Source of the DNA: Allopusillimonas sp048270225
GTDB taxonomy: Bacteria; Pseudomonadota; Gammaproteobacteria; Burkholderiales; Burkholderiaceae_B
Length of the DNA: 64,000 nucleotides
NCBI GenBank assembly: GCA_048270225.1
Contig: JBLWTG010000013.1
Coordinates: 1-64,000 of the forward strand
Direction: 5' to 3'
Position 1 is the first letter of the stretch; each line of letters begins with the position of its first letter. The position numbers and the translations under genes are program-made. Shown here in pieces: positions 60,991 through 64,000 of the stretch. Under the pieces are notes generated by a model. The model did no database searches. It saw nothing but the letters and a program-made list of their open reading frames with translations, and was not told the origin of the DNA.

Positions 60991-61200
60991 CTACAGAACT
61001 GAATGCGCCGGCACGGAAGGCGCGCTGGTGACTTCGTTGCCAGCCTTTCCGCATCTATCGCACTTCATTGCGGGAATCACTTTTTGGTGGAAATAGTCAT
61101 CGTCATAGCCTTCGCCGCGCTGCTCGTGCCCGCAGTGCTGGCATTCGTACACAGCAGTGAAGTCGCGGCGGTGCTGGGTTCGGATGTGTTTGATCTTCAT
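60991..61200 (-). CDS. Small phage zinc-ribbon protein
   Basis: This 69-residue protein has two CxxC pairs, CQHCG (about 20-24) and CDRCG (about 47-51), typical of a zinc ribbon. AAGGAG lies before the ATG at 61200. It overlaps the start of the next gene by four bases. Its partner or role is unknown. Confidence 0.65.
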   Translation of the reverse strand: MKIKHIRTQHRRDFTAVYECQHCGHEQRGEGYDDDYFHQKVIPAMKCDRCGKAGNEVTSAPSVPAHSVL

Positions 61201-61463
61201 TTTTCTTGCTCCTTCGGGTACGGATAAAGTAGGGTCCAGTGCATATCGCCACCGCACACGCGAATGCCTCCAGCTATAGCCAACTCAGCCGCCTCACGGT
61301 GCTGGCCAGTGCGTCGCAGAAACCCCAGGCGGTGGCTAACCAGCCCATAGCAGACCCGCGGCGGGCTGCAATACCTGTGGGGTGAAGGCGAGTCAAAGAG
61401 CCTCCAGCGGGCGATGAACTCAGCGTCGGCATCCTGGGCGAACAGGTCTAGCTGGGCGTCCAT
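61197..61463 (-). CDS. Small phage protein with N-terminal clamp-binding-like motif
   Basis: This 88-residue protein opens MDAQLDLFAQ, an exact QLDLF pentapeptide, the canonical sliding-clamp-binding motif. The rest (FIARWRLFDSPSPHRYCSPP then VCYGLVSHRLGFLRRTGQ) is of unknown fold. CAGGAGCC precedes the ATG. It overlaps both neighbours in the prophage operon. Confidence 0.65.
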   Translation of the reverse strand: MDAQLDLFAQDADAEFIARWRLFDSPSPHRYCSPPRVCYGLVSHRLGFLRRTGQHREAAELAIAGGIRVCGGDMHWTLLYPYPKEQEK

Positions 61464-61606
61464 TTCGGCTCCTGTGGAGTGAGGACGGCGCGGGTGTTCC
61501 GGCCGTCAATGAAGATCAGGCGTCGGAACGAGTTCGAGTCCCACCACTTCCAGTCATGGCCGCCAGCGGCTTCGGCGGCGGCTTTCAGTTGATTGGTATC
61601 AATCAT
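61448..61606 (-). CDS. 52-residue phage protein
   Basis: A short frame from ATG at 61606, preceded by CAGGAGATAGCC, reads MIDTNQLKAAAEAAGGHDWK and is probably part of a phage family of small proteins with a conserved DWKWW region. The stop overlaps the next start by 16 bases. Function unknown. Confidence 0.55.
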   Translation of the reverse strand: MIDTNQLKAAAEAAGGHDWKWWDSNSFRRLIFIDGRNTRAVLTPQEPKWTPS

Positions 61607-62051
61607 GGCTATCTCCTGGCGCGGCCAGCAGCTTGCTTTCGGTCGCGTGCTCAAGAGCGGTTTTCCCGCTCGGTAAAAGCAGCTGGCCCAGAAATGCGCC
61701 TTCGAAGGAAAGGATCCCGGTCTCGATCGCAACCACCTGGCCCTTGATCCAGTCACGCAGGATGGAATAAACCGCCACACTGGCAATATCCATGGCCTTG
61801 CGTTCATGCTGGGCGCGAGTCGAGCGCATGCGGGTCGACCACACGTTTTCTTTCAACCAGGCGGCGGCGTAGCCTTTCGTTGACGCTTTGACGCTCACCA
61901 TCTGGCCTCGGTACTCGAACTGCACCAGCAGCTCGCCGGCGCCGTCGTCGACCATCGAGCCGAACTTGTTGCAGCCAAAGGCGCATAGCACCTTCTGGAT
62001 ATCGCCCAGGGCCTTGTCGCCGCTGGTCGCTGTGCTGTAGGGGAGGGTCAT
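61599..62051 (-). CDS. Phage protein of unknown function
   Basis: This 150-residue protein with a beta-alpha character in its N-terminal half (VLCAFGCNKFGSMVDDGAGE then LLVQFEYRGQMVSVKAST) lies downstream of the methyltransferase-fold gene with a 4-base overlap. No diagnostic motif is recognised. Its position next to DNA-modification and clamp-motif proteins suggests a role in phage DNA metabolism, which is only an inference. Confidence 0.55.
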   Translation of the reverse strand: MTLPYSTATSGDKALGDIQKVLCAFGCNKFGSMVDDGAGELLVQFEYRGQMVSVKASTKGYAAAWLKENVWSTRMRSTRAQHERKAMDIASVAVYSILRDWIKGQVVAIETGILSFEGAFLGQLLLPSGKTALEHATESKLLAAPGDSHD

Positions 62052-62797
62052 AGGAAAAGCTCCATCTGGCCCACTGACAGATCGGCAGCGGGCAGGGTGA
62101 AAATCGGATCTGGCGCACCTGCAACCGTGCTCCGGGCGCGCAGCTTGGCGGTCCAGCCGTGCAGAACGTGGAATGGCGTGTACCAATGCCCATGCTCCTG
62201 GGCGGTCAGTGAATTGCCGTGCACGACGACTGCCGGCAGGCCAATCAACGAAAACTGGATGTAGGCCATGTGAACGGACTTGATATCGACGTCCGTCACA
62301 ATTGCGTGGCAGTACTGCTGGTAGTTGTGGCCGCGCTGGTGCATGGCGTCGGCAAAGGCCAGGATGGTGCAACCTGCGCCAACGGCCGGGTCATTGACGG
62401 TGACAAAGCCGCGCTCAGCTATGCGCGCGTCCAGCTCATCATTGATATGGATGTTGGCCATCAGCAGGCTGATTGGGTAAGGCGTGAAAAACTGGCCCCG
62501 ATCGGCATTGCCAAGTTCCAGCGCCATGAAGATCTCGCCCAGGTAGTCGCCGATCCCCAGCTCGAAAGCGGCGACCAGGTACGCATAGATCTGTGCCACC
62601 AGGGAAAGCTCTTCGTGGGTGTAGCGTTTAGCCACGGACAGGTACTGAGCTTCCCGGGCTTCATACTGAGCCAGATCCACACGGTTGGAGATCGCCAGCG
62701 CGATCATTTCCATGCTGTCGGAAAAGGCACGGTATACGTCGTGCTGGTGACCGAGATGGCGCAAGGCCTTGATAATCTCGCGTGCAGGAGCGTTCAT
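62048..62797 (-). CDS. N6-adenine methyltransferase-like phage protein lacking a visible catalytic motif
   Basis: This 249-residue protein has motif X-like GQFFTPYPISLL (101-112) and the SAM-binding motif I NDPAVGAGCTILAF (135-148) of N-6 DNA methylases. No NPP[YF] or DPP[YF] catalytic motif is present where it should follow TDVDIKSVHMAYIQFSL, and the C-terminus is short, ending GQMELFL. It may be an inactive SAM-binding relative or a subunit needing a partner. The stop overlaps the next gene by four bases. Confidence 0.7.
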   Translation of the reverse strand: MNAPAREIIKALRHLGHQHDVYRAFSDSMEMIALAISNRVDLAQYEAREAQYLSVAKRYTHEELSLVAQIYAYLVAAFELGIGDYLGEIFMALELGNADRGQFFTPYPISLLMANIHINDELDARIAERGFVTVNDPAVGAGCTILAFADAMHQRGHNYQQYCHAIVTDVDIKSVHMAYIQFSLIGLPAVVVHGNSLTAQEHGHWYTPFHVLHGWTAKLRARSTVAGAPDPIFTLPAADLSVGQMELFL

Positions 62798-62801
62798 CAG
62801 T

Positions 62802-63053
62802 TCACCCGGCCAGTCGGTGACGCGTGACGCCGACCACGCCAGACGGCAGATTGCTGTTGCCGACAGCCTCTAGGAAAGGCGTTTCACCGCCGTTGTTGGC
62901 CTTGATGTAATCGACTTCGACCTTGGCAGAATTGATGATCACCTGGCCCATTTCCGATACGGCCTTGGCCTGCTCCGTCGTCAGCTTTCCGGCTTTCAGC
63001 ATGTCAAGAGCGTCGAACAAGCTTTCGCGTAGGTCATTGATGTTTTTCGACAC
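62802..63053 (-). CDS. Small phage protein
   Basis: This 83-residue protein starts at a GTG at 63053, preceded by AGGAGAATC. LRESLFDALDMLKAGKLTTEQAKAVSEMGQVII is predicted helical. It is a frequent small phage gene between a HNH nuclease and DNA-modification genes. Function unknown. It overlaps the HNH gene end by 20 bases. Confidence 0.65.
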   Translation of the reverse strand: MSKNINDLRESLFDALDMLKAGKLTTEQAKAVSEMGQVIINSAKVEVDYIKANNGGETPFLEAVGNSNLPSGVVGVTRHRLAG

Positions 63054-63693
63054 GATTGATTCTCCTATTAAGTACCGCACGAGCCCGAATTGCATCTACG
63101 ATTTCCGTCGGGTAGCGGTGTAGGGTGTTGCGGCGCATGTTTTCGGCGAGTGAAATGCACTCGATCTTGTCCAGCGTTATTTCTTCCAGTACGTTGGTGC
63201 GCGCGCCGCGCTTGAACACGACGATGTGTTTCGCCGGTACCGGTCCGTTGGCTTCGACCCATACGAGTTCATGCACACCGCGCCAGCGCACGCTGTTGCT
63301 GCCCGGATTGTTGTTGATCTTGCGCTGCAGCACGCCGTCCTTATCAAGCCGGTAGCTGCCGATCGGCAGCGTGTTATGGGGCGAGCTGCCTGGTTTAAAT
63401 TGTGTTTGGGCCATCTTGCCTACAGCCCAGCCGGGGCGTCGTATACCTTTATTGGCGGGCACATGGCCCTTCTCGAATTGGTAGGCCTTGCCGATGTTGT
63501 CACCGCGCCGAAGGCGGCTGGCGTGTGGACTGGCCATGTAGGCTTCGGACTTCTGCAGGCCGAGCTTGCGAGCCTGGCCATAGACCTGCCCGACAGGCCT
63601 GCCCAGCGCTTGCGCGATGGCGATGGTTGGCTCGTCTGCGTAGAACTTACGCAGCACCTTCAGCTCTATATCGGTCCAGAAGCGGCGTGTCAT
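63034..63693 (-). CDS. HNH endonuclease-type phage protein
   Basis: This 219-residue protein has an N-terminal helix-turn-helix-like region (1-48, RFWTDIELKVLRKFYADEPT then AIAQALGRPVGQVYGQARK) and a C-terminal HNH nuclease domain: His141 in VHELVW, His156 in AKHIVVFK and an Asn in SLAENMRRNT. This layout is common in phage-encoded or homing-type nucleases. The ATG at 63693 overlaps the ParB-type gene stop by four bases. The DNA target is unknown. Confidence 0.85.
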   Translation of the reverse strand: MTRRFWTDIELKVLRKFYADEPTIAIAQALGRPVGQVYGQARKLGLQKSEAYMASPHASRLRRGDNIGKAYQFEKGHVPANKGIRRPGWAVGKMAQTQFKPGSSPHNTLPIGSYRLDKDGVLQRKINNNPGSNSVRWRGVHELVWVEANGPVPAKHIVVFKRGARTNVLEEITLDKIECISLAENMRRNTLHRYPTEIVDAIRARAVLNRRINRVEKHQ

Positions 63694-64000
63694 GCTGCTA
63701 CCTCTGAAGCTGTTCCGCGCTTGGGTGAGACCTTCTTCTTTGCTGGCGTGGGTTTCAGAACGCCCGGAAGCCATCCCGTGTCCGCCATGATCTCTTCGGC
63801 CTGTTGGTCAAGCTGGCCTTTCTTGAGCTTCTCGAGCTGAGGCAGCAGCTCCTGGCCACCCGAATCCTTGATGATCTTCAAAACCTCGTTCTTCCGAACG
63901 TGCTTGAAATAGCCGGAGGCAGTAGGTTGCCACCAATCCTCTACGGCAAGGCCCAAGGCCGTAGCGACCTCGGCCAGTGGGCGGGAGGATTCATCACCGG
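63690..64000 (-). CDS. ParB-family phage protein, C-terminal part (5' end outside window)
   Basis: The frame is open from the right edge to the TAA-side stop at 63690, reading PLAEVATALGLAVEDWWQPT then ASGYFKHVRKNEVLKIIKDS and TGWLPGVLKP. This matches the C-terminal part of ParB/Spo0J-like proteins found in phages and plasmids, where WWQPTAxGYF and a GWLP end are conserved. The ParB nuclease-like domain would lie beyond the window. It is cotranscribed with the HNH gene. Confidence 0.75.
   Translation of the reverse strand, partial: GDESSRPLAEVATALGLAVEDWWQPTASGYFKHVRKNEVLKIIKDSGGQELLPQLEKLKKGQLDQQAEEIMADTGWLPGVLKPTPAKKKVSPKRGTASEVAA

Noticed and set aside
1..64000. CRISPR arrays or intact insertion sequences
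   Set aside because: No regularly spaced repeats, transposase genes or matching terminal inverted repeats with target duplications were seen.

Overview
The window looks like a chromosomal segment of a betaproteobacterium of the family Alcaligenaceae (Bordetella/Achromobacter/Advenella-like). This is inferred from the GC-rich coding style, the abundance of Bug-type tripartite tricarboxylate transporter (TTT) binding proteins, the H-NS-like protein type and the housekeeping operon content. No species can be assigned from sequence reading alone.

Layout. 1-120: 3' end of a 5S rRNA and its terminator, so an rRNA operon lies to the left. 140-4941: porin, YkgJ-like protein, beta-carbonic anhydrase, a LysR regulator divergent from a TauE/SafE permease, and periplasmic Cu/Zn superoxide dismutase. 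4934-19663: an organic-acid catabolic region with a YdiJ-type FAD/Fe-S oxidase divergent from a serine/alanine-glyoxylate-type aminotransferase, a complete TTT transporter (TctC-TctB-TctA), a crotonase, two class III CoA-transferases, a cupin, a second TctC-type protein, an acyl-CoA dehydrogenase and an IclR regulator. 19700-26374: minus-strand housekeeping cluster yebC-purD-hemF-nadD-rsfS-rlmH-pyk-maf with many 4-base overlaps. 26497-38859: YjgR-type ATPase, tartrate/D-malate dehydrogenase, DMT permease, quinone oxidoreductase, pepN-fbp, a DUF4136 lipoprotein, an H-NS-like protein, a nitrilase-family amidase and tldD.

39044-46050 is a compatible-solute locus: ectR-ectA-ectB-ectC-ectD for ectoine and 5-hydroxyectoine synthesis, facing a convergent ehuB-ehuC-ehuD-ehuA uptake system across a shared bidirectional terminator. 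No ectoine-degradation (eut/doe) genes lie here, so synthesis plus import for osmoprotection is the simplest reading. 46425-47691 holds a phenylalanine-rich leader peptide, a terminator and aroG (DAHP synthase), a complete attenuation system readable directly from the sequence. 47742-53065 carries a D-lactate-dehydrogenase-type oxidase and glcD-glcE-glcF; mnmA, a second TauE permease and a glutathione S-transferase follow.

From about 56000 the window becomes accessory. A chimeric higA/higB remnant precedes an intact HigA antitoxin, followed by a BrnA-type antitoxin fragment and a decayed integrase tail. Next come the 3' half of a tRNA-Lys (an attL-type site) and the integrase end of a prophage that runs off the right edge. 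All clear prophage genes are on the minus strand and tightly overlapped: integrase, DUF4224 protein, small zinc-ribbon and unknown proteins, a methyltransferase-fold protein without a recognisable catalytic motif, an HNH endonuclease and a ParB-type protein. Three of them carry QLxLF-like sliding-clamp-binding motifs at or near a terminus.
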